Positions 1-20,629 are shown, numbered from the stretch's first letter. The stretch is DNA of 64,000 nucleotides from Deinococcus carri (GCF_039545055.1 NZ_BAABRP010000018.1:1-64000); one strand, 5' to 3'. Numbers and translations are program-made. Notes: generated by a model not told the origin, from the sequence alone.

Positions 1-352
<352 letters not shown>

Positions 353-381
353 AATATACGGCACCGCCCCAGATATGTCAA
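353..381 (-). promoter_or_regulatory. rRNA operon promoter
   Basis: On the minus strand TTGACA (381-376) is separated by exactly 17 bases from TATATT (358-353), pointing into the 16S gene. This is a near-consensus housekeeping promoter, with an expected start near 346. It differs from most protein-gene promoters in this window, which show only a -10 box next to the start codon. Confidence 0.85.
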
Positions 382-434
382 CACCCCGTGCGAGCGGCGC
401 ACCGGGGTGAAGGAAGTCTCAGGAAAAGCGCGTC

Positions 435-2345
<1,911 letters not shown>

Positions 2346-2391
2346 GCGGCGAGTCTAGGGTGAGGGGCGGGGGGCAACCGTACCCTGGGCC

Positions 2392-3207
2392 ATGCCCTCT
2401 GCCCCTCCCCCACCCCCTCCCCAGGCGGACGAGCTGCACGCCGCCCGGCTCACCACGCTGCGGCACCTGGACGAACTGCTCGACCGGCCCATGACGGTGC
2501 TGAGTTTCGTGTGGCTGGCGCTGCTGGTGCTGGACCTGACGCTGGGCCTCTCACCCTTTCTCCAGTCGCTGAGCAACGTGATCTGGGGCATTTTCATTCT
2601 GGATTTCCTGCTGTCCTTTTCCCTGGCCCCCCACAAGCTCGCCTACCTGCGCCGCAACTGGCTGACGGCCCTGAGCCTGCTGCTGCCCGCCCTGCGAGTA
2701 CTTCGGGCCTTCCGGGGGCTGCGTGCCCTGCGGGTGCTGCGCATGACGCGCGGCCTGAACCTGCTGCGCATCCTGACCGGACTGAACCGGGGCCTGCGAA
2801 CGCTGCAACGCACCCTGCGCCGCCGCCAGCTCGGCTTCGTGCTGGGGGCGACCGGGCTGGTGGCACTTGCGGGGGCGGCGGGCATGGCGTCCTTCGAGGC
2901 CGGGCAGATGGGCGCACCCCGTACCTACGGCGGCTGGCTGTACTGGACCGGGATGCTGCTCACCAGCCTGGGGCCGGAATACTGGCCCCGCACCGGTGAG
3001 GGGCAGGTGCTGTCCTTTCTGCTGGGGCTGTACGGCTTCTCGGTCTTCGGCTACATCACCGCCGCCCTTGCCAGCCTCTTTGTCGGCAGCGACCAGGAAC
3101 GCGAACCCGCCGAGGACGAGGTGAACAATGAGGTACTGCGCCGCGAACTGCGGGAACTGCGGGGAGACATTGCAGCATTGCGGGAGGAGTTGGGGGGGAG
3201 GGGTTAG
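2392..3207 (+). CDS. Ion-channel-like membrane protein (voltage-gated superfamily)
   Basis: The 271-residue protein has the layout of a six-helix voltage-gated channel subunit. Hydrophobic segments lie near residues 35-55, 60-80 and 90-105. An S4-like arginine array 'RALRVLRMTRGLNLLR' is near residues 107-122. There is a helix around 145-165, then a pore loop and last helix at 180-225, and a charged, possibly coiled-coil tail. The loop where K+ channels have TVGYGD reads 'LLTSLGPEYWP', so the selectivity is unknown and it should not be called a K+ channel. TACCCT lies 5 bases before the ATG. The stop codon sits in a TTAGGGG-like heptad repeat. Confidence 0.7.
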   Translation: MPSAPPPPPPQADELHAARLTTLRHLDELLDRPMTVLSFVWLALLVLDLTLGLSPFLQSLSNVIWGIFILDFLLSFSLAPHKLAYLRRNWLTALSLLLPALRVLRAFRGLRALRVLRMTRGLNLLRILTGLNRGLRTLQRTLRRRQLGFVLGATGLVALAGAAGMASFEAGQMGAPRTYGGWLYWTGMLLTSLGPEYWPRTGEGQVLSFLLGLYGFSVFGYITAALASLFVGSDQEREPAEDEVNNEVLRRELRELRGDIAALREELGGRG

Positions 3208-3250
3208 GCGTTAGGGGTAAGTGGGATGTGGTGAGTGGTCAGTGGAGGTC
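3193..3250 (+). repeat. Heptad-phased repeat, GGGGTTA type
   Basis: Successive seven-base units GGGGTTA, GGCGTTA, GGGGTAA, GTGGGAT, GTGGTGA, GTGGTCA and GTGGAGG run through the stop codon of the channel-like gene. The units are imperfect, but the period of seven is clear. Confidence 0.6.
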
Positions 3251-3266
3251 GTGAAGGCTTTCACGG

Positions 3267-3356
3267 TCTGCCTTCTGCCTTCTGCCTTCTGCCTTCTGCC
3301 TTCTGCCTTCTGCCTTCTGCCTTCTGCCTTCTGCCTTCTGCCTTCTGCCTTCTGCC
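3267..3356. repeat. Perfect tandem heptamer array (TTCTGCC)12
   Basis: Twelve uninterrupted copies of TTCTGCC (3273-3356) are preceded by a six-base partial copy (3267-3272). The array ends five bases before the TACCCT -10 box of the following M24 peptidase, so it occupies the place of the promoter's upstream half. A reading frame runs through it on both strands (PSAFCLL and QKAEGRR repeats), but nothing suggests it is translated. Confidence 0.95.
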
Positions 3357-3372
3357 CTGTTACCCTGCCCCC

Positions 3373-4650
<1,278 letters not shown>

Positions 4651-4672
4651 GCCGTTCCTAGGGCGGGGCGCA

Positions 4673-4701
4673 GAAAGGTTGCCGCTTTTTGGCAACCTTT
4701 C
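4673..4701. terminator. Perfect hairpin after the M24 gene, part of composite repeat copy A
   Basis: GAAAGGTTGCC (4673-4683) pairs perfectly with GGCAACCTTTC (4691-4701) around a seven-base loop. It stands 22 bases after the peptidase stop and could end transcription, though it lacks a good U tract. A homologous hairpin lies at 15324-15351 in front of the other copy of the 61-bp element. Confidence 0.55.
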
Positions 4702-4724
4702 CGAGCGAAGCGAGAAGGGCAAAA

Positions 4725-4921
4725 AGGGCGGCGCGCAGTGGAGTGGACGCCTGATACGGATTCCGATTGAAGGGTGTTGAAAACACCCGGAAATCCGACC
4801 AGAGGGAGAAGGAACAAGGGCGGATTTCGGGAGATGCATGAACAGGCAGTGCCCTCCCGACTGTTCAGGAATTGGACGGAATCCGTATGAAACATGCGGC
4901 AACGCAACGGAGCGCCGCCCT
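4725..4921. repeat. 61-bp inverted-repeat element, copy A, interrupted by a 133-bp insert
   Basis: The ends AGGGCGGCGC (4725-4734) and GCGCCGCCCT (4912-4921) are perfect inverted repeats. Inside are the same landmarks as in copy B at 15377: 'gcagtggagt' near the left end and 'gcggcaacg.aacggag' near the right end. Removing the insert and one TGA leaves 61 bp, exactly the length of copy B. The right end overlaps the stop codon of the minus-strand gene at 4920-5195. Confidence 0.85.
4755..4887. mobile_element. 133-bp non-coding inverted-repeat element (MITE-like) with TGA duplication
   Basis: Terminal inverted repeats TACGGATTCCG (4755-4765) and CGGAATCCGTA (4877-4887) are perfect over 11 bases. 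The element is flanked on both sides by TGA (4752-4754, 4888-4890), as expected of a 3-bp target duplication. An internal hairpin GGGTGTT/AACACCC occupies 4772-4788. No transposase is encoded, so it would have to be moved in trans. The element family is not known to me. Confidence 0.75.
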
Positions 4922-5195
4922 AGCCTGCCCGGCCGGGTGCGCCCGCCTCCCGCGTGGGGGGCGAGGCGTACAGCCGGGCATCGAGCCAGAGGCCGACCCC
5001 CAGTTGCGTGAGGCCCAGCAGGCGCGTGATGCCGGGCCGCTCGGCGCACCATTCCATCAGTTGCCGCACGCCGGGAACCGGCATCCACCACATCAGGCTG
5101 TGCCCCACCGGGCGCACCACAGAGATCAGGCCGTCACCGATCAGGATGACGGAAAAGACCTCCAGCAACCGCTTCGTCCGCAGACTTGCTTTCAT
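4920..5195 (-). CDS. Small membrane protein, function unknown
   Basis: This 91-residue protein has a basic N-terminus (KASLRTKR), a hydrophobic stretch near residues 10-27 and a second weaker one near 55-72. That suggests two membrane passes. It begins 12 bases after the stop of the haloacid dehalogenase-like gene in the same direction and has an AGGAG site a few bases before the ATG, so the two are probably cotranscribed. Its stop codon lies on the edge of the 61-bp repeat element. I recognise no family. Confidence 0.6.
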   Translation of the reverse strand: MKASLRTKRLLEVFSVILIGDGLISVVRPVGHSLMWWMPVPGVRQLMEWCAERPGITRLLGLTQLGVGLWLDARLYASPPTREAGAPGRAG

Positions 5196-5207
5196 GGGGT
5201 TCTCCTC

Positions 5208-5885
5208 TCAGGCGAGGGCTTCGACGGCGAGGATGCCCTCGGCGATGTCGCGCAGGTTCTCGCCGGTCACGTCGGGCCTGGGGGCGGCCGGGTTCAGGAC
5301 CTTGCCCGGCCGCCCGACAAAAGCGGTCTTGCAGCTAGCCGCCGCGGCACCCGTCACGTCCCAGGCGTGGGCAGCGACCAGCCACATCCGGGCAGGACTG
5401 ACCTGCAACTGCCGGGCGGCATACAGGTACGGCTCGCGGGCGGGCTTGAGCCGCTTCACGTCGTCGGCCGACAGCGCCTGCTCGAAGAAGTCTCGCAGGC
5501 CGGCAAAGCGCAGTTCCACCTCGCTCGCCATGCCCAGCGAATTGGTCAGGGTCGCCAGCCGGTAGCCCGCCTCACGCAGGCGCTCCAGGGCCGGGACCGC
5601 GTCGGGGTGGGCGGGCAGTTCCAGCAGGGCCTTTTCCAGCCGCAGGCGGCCGGCAGCCGAGACCGAGGTGCCGCGCTTCTCGGCCAGCATGGTCAGGGCG
5701 CTCAGACCCAGCACCTCGAAGTTCTGGTAGTCGCCCACCACCGTGGACACCAGGGCGTTTTGTAGCGTCTGCTCGAACCAGACCTGCCGGGTGGCCGGAT
5801 CACCGAACAGGTCCCCGAAGAGCGGGTCGAGTGACCCCAGGTCGAGCAGGGTCTCGATCACGTCGAACACGACAACGCTGGCCAT
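5208..5885 (-). CDS. Haloacid dehalogenase type II-like hydrolase (HAD superfamily)
   Basis: The 225-residue HAD hydrolase shows motif I 'VVVFDVIETLLD' (nucleophile Asp8), motif II 'LATLTNS', the motif III lysine in 'VKRLKPAREPY' and motif IV 'LVAAHAWDVTGA'. The AHAWD form is characteristic of 2-haloacid dehalogenases, which remove halide from short 2-halo acids, but the real substrate cannot be read from sequence. The start at 5885 was chosen because GGAGG lies just upstream; the longer frame to 5936 has no such support. It is followed closely by the small membrane protein gene. Confidence 0.8.
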   Translation of the reverse strand: MASVVVFDVIETLLDLGSLDPLFGDLFGDPATRQVWFEQTLQNALVSTVVGDYQNFEVLGLSALTMLAEKRGTSVSAAGRLRLEKALLELPAHPDAVPALERLREAGYRLATLTNSLGMASEVELRFAGLRDFFEQALSADDVKRLKPAREPYLYAARQLQVSPARMWLVAAHAWDVTGAAAASCKTAFVGRPGKVLNPAAPRPDVTGENLRDIAEGILAVEALA

Positions 5886-6004
5886 GTCACCTCCGGCAGG
5901 AAGAGAGGCGGAAAGACAGGAACGGACACCCAGCATAGCCCGGCCCGCGCGCCTCTCCAGCCTCTTAAGGATGCCTGAACGCGCCGGGCCGTTAGGCTGT
6001 GGGT

Positions 6005-6682
6005 ATGGCGAACCTCAGCTCCTCGACAATCATGCTCACGGGGGCGGGCGGCGCGCTGGCGACCGCGGTGGCCCAGGAACTGGAAGACGCGGGCGCACAG
6101 CTCGTGCTGGTGGGCCGCGGTGAGGCACTGGAGCGCGCCGCCGACCGCTTTCCCGCCACCGAGGTGCTGGACCTCGACCTACGGGACCCCGCCAGTGTGA
6201 CCGCGCTGCGGAAGGTGCAGGTGGACGCGCTGGTGCATACCGTGGGGGCATTTGCCACCCAGGACGCGCAACAGGCGACGGATGAGGACCTGCGCACCAT
6301 GTTCGACGAGAACATGCTGACCCTCTTCCACGCCGTGCAGGGCGTCTTGCCCCACATGCTGGAGCAGAAAGACGGGCTGATCATGGGGGTCAGCTCGGGG
6401 TCGGCGGCCCGGCTCAGTGGTCCCCACGCAGCGCTGTACACGGCCAGCAAGGCCGCTGTGGCCGCCTACATCCTCAGCCTGCACGACGAGCTGAAGGCGC
6501 AGGGGGTGCGCGGCTGTGTGCTGTACCCCATGGGGGCCATCGATACGCCCAGAAACCGGGAGGCGGGGATGAGCTGGGACGCCCTGATCGACCCGCGCGG
6601 CCTTGCCAAGAGCGTGGCCCACGCCCTGACCCGCCCCGACCGGGCACACGTCACCGAATTGAAGGTCTATCCCGACACCTGA
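6005..6682 (+). CDS. Short-chain dehydrogenase/reductase
   Basis: The 225-residue SDR has a Rossmann glycine motif 'TGAGGALA' at the N-terminus, a catalytic serine region 'GVSSGSAARLSG' and the YxxxK pair in 'LYTASKAA'. The substrate is unknown. TAGGCT (5993-5998) lies 6 bases before the ATG at 6005, the usual leaderless arrangement here, so this start is preferred over 5999. A terminator follows at 6702. Confidence 0.85.
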   Translation: MANLSSSTIMLTGAGGALATAVAQELEDAGAQLVLVGRGEALERAADRFPATEVLDLDLRDPASVTALRKVQVDALVHTVGAFATQDAQQATDEDLRTMFDENMLTLFHAVQGVLPHMLEQKDGLIMGVSSGSAARLSGPHAALYTASKAAVAAYILSLHDELKAQGVRGCVLYPMGAIDTPRNREAGMSWDALIDPRGLAKSVAHALTRPDRAHVTELKVYPDT

Positions 6683-6701
6683 GGACCGGCTTTTTCCCCG
6701 T

Positions 6702-6730
6702 CCGGAGAGGCCCTACCCCTCTCCGGTTTT
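6702..6730 (+). terminator. Rho-independent terminator after the SDR gene
   Basis: CCGGAGAGG (6702-6710) pairs with CCTCTCCGG (6718-6726) around a seven-base loop, followed by TTTT. The stretch 6731-6959 up to the next gene holds no gene that I can support. Confidence 0.85.
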
Positions 6731-6959
6731 CTCATCCCTTCATCAGGAGGATTCATCTCAGCTTCATGCTTGGGCAAAAGCGGCTCCGGTGGTGATCCGA
6801 ATGGGGCGAGCGCGCATAAGGGCAGGTTGAAGCGACGCTGAGGCGGCTCCCGCAGCCCCCGCGTGACTGGTTTGTCCCCAGGGGTCTGTCCCCGGGTGAC
6901 CCGGTCCGGGCTTCACCGTCCGTCCCGTTCCTTCCTTCTCGTTTCCGGAGGTTCCACGC

Positions 6960-7913
<954 letters not shown>

Positions 7914-7926
7914 CCCACCCCCTCCC

Positions 7927-7968
7927 AGAAGCGCGCGCCAGGGCATTACTGCTCCGGCGCGCGCTTCT
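7927..7968. terminator. Bidirectional hairpin between convergent genes
   Basis: AGAAGCGCGCGCC (7927-7939) and GGCGCGCGCTTCT (7956-7968) form a 13-bp perfect stem between the ferritin-like gene and the minus-strand HAD gene at 7970. It probably ends both transcripts. Confidence 0.75.
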
Positions 7969-7969
7969 C

Positions 7970-8638
<669 letters not shown>

Positions 8639-8717
8639 GGGGGCAGTGTAGGGCGGGCGGCCTTCAGACGACTTTGGGAGGACGCCTTGCCCTGGCCCCA
8701 GCCGCTAGGCTGCACGC

Positions 8718-9310
<593 letters not shown>

Positions 9311-9329
<19 letters not shown>

Positions 9330-9406
9330 GAGTTAGGAAAGGAGGCAGAGGCCTGAGCAGACCGCTTCCTGTCCCTAACACCTAACCCCTCATCCCTAAC
9401 CCCTCC

Positions 9407-9409
<3 letters not shown>
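9311..9409. repeat. Palindromic heptad repeat, TTAGGGG type
   Basis: The left arm reads TTAGGGG, TGAGGGA, GTAGGAG, TTAGGAA. The right arm reads CCTAACA, CCTAACC, CCTCATC, CCTAACC, CCTCCCT. The arms are largely complementary, lie between two convergent genes and contain both stop codons. Confidence 0.75.
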
Positions 9410-10387
<978 letters not shown>

Positions 10388-10389
10388 CC

Positions 10390-10574
10390 TCAGCGCCGCC
10401 GCCGCAGGTTCGCCCAGACCAGCGCGATCACGAAGACCACCAGGGTCAGCGGCAGTTCCGCGACAATCGCGGTCCCGAGGTCCGCTCCCGCCCGGACCCG
10501 CTGCACGGTGCCGATTCCCAGCCACAGCAACGCCGCGAGGACCGCCGCCAGCAGGCTCGCCGGGGCGGGGGCCT

Positions 10575-10578
<4 letters not shown>
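10390..10578 (-). CDS. 62-residue two-helix membrane protein, function unknown
   Basis: The predicted product has two hydrophobic segments, near residues 7-22 and 38-55, and ends in RRRR. Its ATG overlaps the hemC stop as ATGA, and its stop is followed 2 bases later by the asparaginase start. That arrangement is the main reason to accept it as a gene. I recognise no family. Confidence 0.6.
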
Positions 10579-11519
<941 letters not shown>

Positions 11520-11625
11520 AACGGTGGCCGGGGTCCGCGGGCCGGTGCGGTCACAGAGCGGGTGCGGTCACATAAAGGATTGCTCAGGGCCTTCCGCGGT
11601 CAGGCGCGCCCCTACACTGTCTCCC

Positions 11626-12927
<1,302 letters not shown>

Positions 12928-12958
12928 CGGCTAGCCCTGACTGCCCGGCCTGCTGCCG

Positions 12959-13522
12959 CTACAGGTCCTCGCCTGCGCCGTCCTCACCCGTTGCATCTGC
13001 CTCGGGTGTGGGCTGCATGGGCTGGGGCCGCACGAAGCGCAGGTAGTCCAGCCAGGGCGGCGTATGCCCGAGCTGCCGGATCAGCAGCGCGATCTGGGCG
13101 GTGTGACGGACCTCGTGGGTCATCACATGCCACAGGAGCTGGTCCAGGGTGACGGTGTCGCTGGCGGGATCGTCCTGCACCAGCTTGACCGGGCGGGAGA
13201 GGTCGGGAGCGGTGTCCAGCAGGGCGCGGGTCTGCCCCCCGACCTCCTGGCCGTAGCGGATAATCCAGCCCAGGTCGTACTGCTCGGCGCGGGGGCGCAC
13301 CCAGTCATGCGGATAACGTTCCGCCACGCCGCCCCCCAGCGCGATGGCGTGGACCCAGTGATCCTCCACGTCCACGACATGCAGCAGCAGGTCCTTGATG
13401 TTGTGGAAACGGTCCCCGTCGATCAGGGACCGGTCCAGGTCAGCCGCCGGAAGCGCCCGCAGGAAGTTCCAGAGCTGCTCACGCGCCGCAGTCAGGTAGG
13501 CGTAGTACTCGCGGACGTTCAT
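12959..13522 (-). CDS. DinB-like four-helix protein
   Basis: The 187-residue protein has the DinB/YfiT metal-site pattern: a histidine in '[14 protein letters not shown]' and the HxxxH pair in '[11 protein letters not shown]' on a later helix. DinB-like proteins are common in Deinococcus and include bacillithiol- and thiol-transferases. The activity here is unknown. The start at 13522 was chosen because the fold begins at '[10 protein letters not shown]'; the frame extends further upstream without support. A second DinB protein lies in the purine operon at 32675. Confidence 0.8.
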   Translation of the reverse strand: MNVREYYAYLTAAREQLWNFLRALPAADLDRSLIDGDRFHNIKDLLLHVVDVEDHWVHAIALGGGVAERYPHDWVRPRAEQYDLGWIIRYGQEVGGQTRALLDTAPDLSRPVKLVQDDPASDTVTLDQLLWHVMTHEVRHTAQIALLIRQLGHTPPWLDYLRFVRPQPMQPTPEADATGEDGAGEDL

Positions 13523-13567
13523 GGGTAGCGACAGCATACCCCGCGCCCTCCCCGGCCTGCCGCGCAA

Positions 13568-14632
<1,065 letters not shown>

Positions 14633-14791
14633 CCCGGCAGGGTAGCGCAGCCCCTCCCCCGCTGCGTGAAGTGAGCCTAAGCCCGGCAGGTGCCCCTTTT
14701 CACGCCGCGGGCCGGGGAGGGAGGGGTATGCTACGCGCAGTCCGGCTTTCTTCGTCTCTTTCTTCAACCCGCCCGCCGGACGGGAGGCTTA

Positions 14792-15315
<524 letters not shown>

Positions 15316-15323
15316 GGGCGGTG

Positions 15324-15351
15324 CCCAGAAAGGTTCGGCAACCTTTCTGGG
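15324..15351. terminator. Perfect 12-bp hairpin, part of composite repeat copy B
   Basis: CCCAGAAAGGTT (15324-15335) pairs with AACCTTTCTGGG (15340-15351) around CGGC. It matches the hairpin at 4673-4701 and, like it, follows a plus-strand gene and precedes a 61-bp element. Confidence 0.6.
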
Positions 15352-15376
15352 CCGAACGAAGTGAGAAACCGTGATA

Positions 15377-15437
15377 AGGGCGGCGCGCAGTGGAGTTGCT
15401 GCCCAGGACGCGCGGCAACGTAACGGAGTGCCGCCCT
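15377..15437. repeat. 61-bp inverted-repeat element, copy B (uninterrupted)
   Basis: Ends AGGGCGGC and GCCGCCCT are inverted. The inner sequence has the same 'gcagtggagt' and 'gcggcaacgtaacggagtg' blocks as copy A at 4725. Fifteen bases separate the blocks here, the same number as in copy A once its 133-bp insert and one TGA are removed. Confidence 0.85.
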
Positions 15438-15508
15438 GGGTGTGGCCTGCCGCCCAACAGCCCAGCGCGGCGGACGGTCGGACCGTTTCACCCTCTAGAC
15501 TCCATACC

Positions 15509-16258
15509 GTGATCGTGAAATACGGCGGGAACGCCATGAAAAGCCTGGAGCTGCGGCGGGCGGTGGCGGGGGAAATCGCGGCGCTGCGGGCCGGGGTGTC
15601 GGTCGTGGTGGTGCATGGGGGCGGCCCCGTGATCGAGCGCGAACTCGCCGCGCGGGGCATTGCCAGCGAGTTCCGGCAGGGCCTGCGGGTGACCACGCCG
15701 GAAGCGATGGACGTGGTCGAGATGGCGCTGTGCCAGCTCAACAAGCAGCTCAGCCAGGATGTGGGCCTGGCCGTGGGCCTGATGGGGCGCGACTCGGCCC
15801 TGCTGGTCGCGGAGGTGCTGGACCCCGCGCTGGGCCGCGTCGGGCGCGTGACCGGGGTGAACGCCGCCCTGCTCCGGACGCTGCTGGGGGCGGGCATCAC
15901 GCCGGTCGTGGGCTGCGTGGCGGTGGGGCCGGACGGGGGCGCGCTGAACGTGAACGCCGACACGGCCGCCGGGGCGGTCGCGGGGGCGCTGGGCGACGGC
16001 ATCGTGTTCCTGACCGATGTGGCGGGCGTGTACCGCGCCTACCCCGACCCCGCCAGCCTGGCCCCCCACCTCACCCGCGCGGAGGCAGAGGAAGGCATCC
16101 ACGCGGGCTGGATCGCCGGGGGCATGGTGCCCAAGGTCAGGGCTGCCCTGGACGCCCTGGACGCCGGAGCGCCCTTCGCCGTCATCGCCAGCGGGATGCA
16201 GGCGGGCGTGCTAGCGGCAGCGGTGCGCGGGGAGGCGGGAACGCGGGTCACGCCCTGA
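15509..16258 (+). CDS. argB: Acetylglutamate kinase
   Basis: The 249-residue kinase phosphorylates N-acetylglutamate in arginine synthesis. '[11 protein letters not shown]' forms the ATP site, '[19 protein letters not shown]' binds substrate and '[17 protein letters not shown]' is the conserved C-terminal motif. The GTG start at 15509 lies 7 bases after TAGACT. No other arginine genes are nearby. Confidence 0.93.
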   Translation: MIVKYGGNAMKSLELRRAVAGEIAALRAGVSVVVVHGGGPVIERELAARGIASEFRQGLRVTTPEAMDVVEMALCQLNKQLSQDVGLAVGLMGRDSALLVAEVLDPALGRVGRVTGVNAALLRTLLGAGITPVVGCVAVGPDGGALNVNADTAAGAVAGALGDGIVFLTDVAGVYRAYPDPASLAPHLTRAEAEEGIHAGWIAGGMVPKVRAALDALDAGAPFAVIASGMQAGVLAAAVRGEAGTRVTP

Positions 16259-16279
16259 GGGGCGGGCAGACGGCTCGGG

Positions 16280-16326
16280 GCAGAAGGCAGAAGGCCAAAA
16301 ACCGGGGGGAGCCTTCTGCCTTCTGC
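16280..16326. repeat. Palindromic heptad repeat, GGCAGAA type
   Basis: GCAGAAGGCAGAAGGC (16280-16295) and its exact complement (16311-16326) form a 16-bp stem of two heptads between the convergent argB and GNAT genes. The unit is the same as in the 3267 array. It may serve as a terminator. Confidence 0.85.
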
Positions 16327-16330
16327 GCCC

Positions 16331-16912
16331 TCACCTCGTGAGGCTGAACACCAGCGTGTCCCGCAGTTCTGTGGGGTCGTGGGCGGCCACGTCGTCGTTG
16401 ACCAGGGTGGCGTCCAGGGTGTAGCCCAGGGCGCGGGGGATACGGGCGCTGCGTTCGTTGCAGCGGTCACAGCGAATCTCGATGCGGCGCAGGCCCAGGC
16501 CGCCCTCCTCCGGGGAACGCAGGGCCAGGTCGGTCAGGGCGCGGGCCACCTCGGTCGCGTAGCCCTGCCCCGCGTGCGCGCTGGCTATCCAGTAGCCGAT
16601 CTCGCCCTTCGGCACGCGCCAGTCGAGGGCGTGGTAGCCGCTGCTGCCGAGCAGCTCGGTGCCCTCCGCATTCCAGACGTGGTAACGCAGGTTCTCCCGC
16701 GCCGCGAAGCGTTCCGCCGCCTCCCGCAGGTTCTCCACCGTGCCGGGCAGGTCCAGGGGGTTCTGCGCCCACACCATCCACCGCCGCAACTCGGGCAGCG
16801 AGGCCCGAATCGCGGCGTGCAGGGCGGGAGCGTCCTCGGGGCGCGGCGCGCGCAGGAGGAGGCGAGGAGTGCGGACCTCGGCGGGAACGTCGGGGAGGGC
16901 GGGGGCAGTCAT
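16331..16912 (-). CDS. GNAT acetyltransferase, RimJ/RimL type
   Basis: The 193-residue protein reads from '[19 protein letters not shown]', the usual opening of the RimJ/RimL group, through '[19 protein letters not shown]', the acetyl-CoA-binding region. It ends with a RimL-like '[19 protein letters not shown]'. The substrate could be a ribosomal protein N-terminus or a small amine. TACATT lies 6 bases before the ATG. Confidence 0.85.
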   Translation of the reverse strand: MTAPALPDVPAEVRTPRLLLRAPRPEDAPALHAAIRASLPELRRWMVWAQNPLDLPGTVENLREAAERFAARENLRYHVWNAEGTELLGSSGYHALDWRVPKGEIGYWIASAHAGQGYATEVARALTDLALRSPEEGGLGLRRIEIRCDRCNERSARIPRALGYTLDATLVNDDVAAHDPTELRDTLVFSLTR

Positions 16913-16934
16913 GTGGGGAATGTAAGGGATGCGG

Positions 16935-16979
16935 AAGGCAGAAGGCCGGTGGCCGAGGCTCCCGCAAGCCTTCTGCCTT
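16935..16979. repeat. Palindromic heptad repeat, GGCAGAA type
   Basis: AAGGCAGAAGGC (16935-16946) and GCCTTCTGCCTT (16968-16979) form a 12-bp stem between purK and the GNAT gene. It is a third use of the same heptamer. Confidence 0.8.
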
Positions 16980-16989
16980 CTGCCCCCCC

Positions 16990-18653
<1,664 letters not shown>

Positions 18654-18690
18654 GCTACCGTCCCCCACGCCTGGGGCGGTACGGTGAGCC

Positions 18691-19395
18691 ATGCGCGTTC
18701 AGGACATGAACTGGGAACAGGTGGAAACGTACCTCCAGCAAGACGACCGCTGCGTGCTGCCGCTGGGCTGCACCGAACAGCACGCCACGCTGAGCCTCGC
18801 CACCGACAGCCTGCTGGCCGGGCGGGTGGCGGCGGAGGCGGCCGCGCCGCTGGGCATTCCAGTGTTTCCCGTCCTCGCCTACGGCATCACGCCCACCTTC
18901 ACGGCGTACCCCGGCACCGTCAGTCTGCGCGTCACGACGTACCTCGCCCTGCTCGACGACCTGCTGAGCGGCCTGCATGCGCAGGGCTTCCGCCGCATCC
19001 TGGTGGTGAACGGCCACGGCGGGAACGCGCCCGGTCAGGGCTGGCTGGGCGAGTGGCTCTCGCGTCATCCGGACGCGCGGGTGCAGTGGCACAACTGGTG
19101 GAACGCGCCGCGCACCTGGGCCGCCGTGCAGGCGACCGATTCCCTCGCCAGCCACGCGAGCTGGATGGAGAACTTCCCCTGGACACGGCTGGAAGGGGTC
19201 GCCGCGCCCGAGGAACGCAAGCCGCTGGTGGACCTGGCCGCGCTCCGGCAGCTGCCCCCAGGGCGGGTGCGCGAGATGCTGGGCGACGGCAACTACGGCG
19301 GCCTGCACGTGCGGCCCGAGGGGGACATGCTGGGCATCTGGCAGGAGGCCGTGGCGGAAACGCGGGAGCTGCTGGAGCGCGGGTGGACGGACTGA
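18691..19395 (+). CDS. Creatininase family protein
   Basis: The 234-residue protein has the family metal-site motifs: '[18 protein letters not shown]' near residue 25, '[11 protein letters not shown]' near residue 107 and '[12 protein letters not shown]' near 150. Members hydrolyse creatinine, formamides and related cyclic amides in diverse pathways, such as F420 and riboflavin synthesis, so the substrate is open. TACGGT lies 5 bases before the ATG. Confidence 0.85.
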   Translation: MRVQDMNWEQVETYLQQDDRCVLPLGCTEQHATLSLATDSLLAGRVAAEAAAPLGIPVFPVLAYGITPTFTAYPGTVSLRVTTYLALLDDLLSGLHAQGFRRILVVNGHGGNAPGQGWLGEWLSRHPDARVQWHNWWNAPRTWAAVQATDSLASHASWMENFPWTRLEGVAAPEERKPLVDLAALRQLPPGRVREMLGDGNYGGLHVRPEGDMLGIWQEAVAETRELLERGWTD

Positions 19396-19468
19396 GAGGC
19401 AGCCAAACTTCCAGCCACCCGCAGCCAGCTTTCAGCCACCAGCGGAACGCCTGCGCTAGCTTTGGCGC

Positions 19469-20629
19469 ATGACCGCCGCCCCGGATTACGACTGGCTGTA
19501 CGCGCGCACCCGCGCGGGCCGCGACCGGGGACCGGAGAGCGCGCGGGCGCTGCTGGACCGCCTCGGCGCACCTGACACGTGCTTCGCGTCCATCCGCGTG
19601 GTCGGCACCAACGGCAAGGGCAGCACCTGCGCGATGCTGGAAGCGGGGCTGCTGGCTGCTGGCATCCGCGCGGGCCGCTTCACCAGCCCGCACCTCCAGC
19701 GGTACGAGGAACGGGTGCGGGTGAAGGGGCAGGAGCTGGCCCCCACCCGCACCGCCGCCTTTATCGAGTGGGCCAAGGAACACGCGCCGGACGCGGCCTT
19801 TTTCGACCTTACCCTGGCCCTGGCCGCGCAGGTCTTTGCGGAGGGCGGTGTCGAGGTCGCCGTGATGGAAGCCGGGGTGGGCGGCGTCAGCGACGCCACG
19901 CAGGCGCTGAGGAACGTCCGGGCCGTCGCCCTGACCAACGTGGACCTCGACCACGTGGCCGCCCTGGGGCCGACCCTGCGCGACATCGCCCGCGACAAGG
20001 CCCAGGCCGCCCGGCCCGGCGTGCCGCTGCTGACCACGGCCACCGGGGAGGCGCTGGAGGTGGTCCGCGAGGTGGCGGCCGGGGTGGGCGCGCCCCTCTG
20101 CACGCCGCAGACGCACCCGGCCCTGTTCGCCCTCCCCCACCCGCCCCGGCTGGCGGGCGCACACCAGCAGGCGAACGCCGCGCTGGCCGCCGCCACCCTG
20201 CGCACGCTGGGCCACGGGCAGGGGGTGGAGGCCGCGCTGAATGCTGCCCACCCCGCGCGCCTGGAACGCTTCGAGGTCGGCGGGAAGACCGTCCTGCTCG
20301 ACGGCGCGCACAACCCGCACGCGGCGCGCGCCCTGGCCGCCAGCGTGCCCCGCGCCGACGTGCTGCTGTTCGGCAACCTCGCCCGCAAGGACACGGCCGC
20401 GACCCTGGCCCCGCTGCTGGCCGTGGCCCCCCTGCGGGTCTTCACCGCGCCAGGTGACCTCGCCACACCCCCGGAAGACCTCGCTGGGGAGTACGGTGGG
20501 CAGGCCATCCCCCGGCCGCCGGAAGCCCTGGCCCACGCCCTGGCCCTGACCCCGCCCGGCGGAACCCTGCTGGTCACGGGCAGCCTGTACCTCGCCGGAA
20601 CCGTGCGCGACCTGCTGATGTCCTCTTGA
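19469..20629 (+). CDS. folC: Folylpolyglutamate synthase / dihydrofolate synthase
   Basis: The 386-residue Mur-ligase-like enzyme adds glutamate to folates. 'VVGTNGKGSTCAMLEAGLL' is the P-loop, 'FTSPHLQRYEERVRV' the folate-loop signature and 'VLLDGAHNPHAARALA' the C-terminal ligase motif. TAGCTT lies 6 bases before the ATG. The tRNA-Lys promoter -35 box overlaps its stop codon. Confidence 0.92.
   Translation: MTAAPDYDWLYARTRAGRDRGPESARALLDRLGAPDTCFASIRVVGTNGKGSTCAMLEAGLLAAGIRAGRFTSPHLQRYEERVRVKGQELAPTRTAAFIEWAKEHAPDAAFFDLTLALAAQVFAEGGVEVAVMEAGVGGVSDATQALRNVRAVALTNVDLDHVAALGPTLRDIARDKAQAARPGVPLLTTATGEALEVVREVAAGVGAPLCTPQTHPALFALPHPPRLAGAHQQANAALAAATLRTLGHGQGVEAALNAAHPARLERFEVGGKTVLLDGAHNPHAARALAASVPRADVLLFGNLARKDTAATLAPLLAVAPLRVFTAPGDLATPPEDLAGEYGGQAIPRPPEALAHALALTPPGGTLLVTGSLYLAGTVRDLLMSS

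Noticed and set aside
3267..3356. The heptamer array as a CRISPR or as coding sequence
   Set aside because: Units are seven bases with no spacers, so it is not a CRISPR. The QKAEGRR/PSAFCLL frames arise automatically because 21 bases equal three units.
12934..12957. Terminator between the CorC-type gene and dinB
   Set aside because: Only weak complementary bases are present and no U tract.
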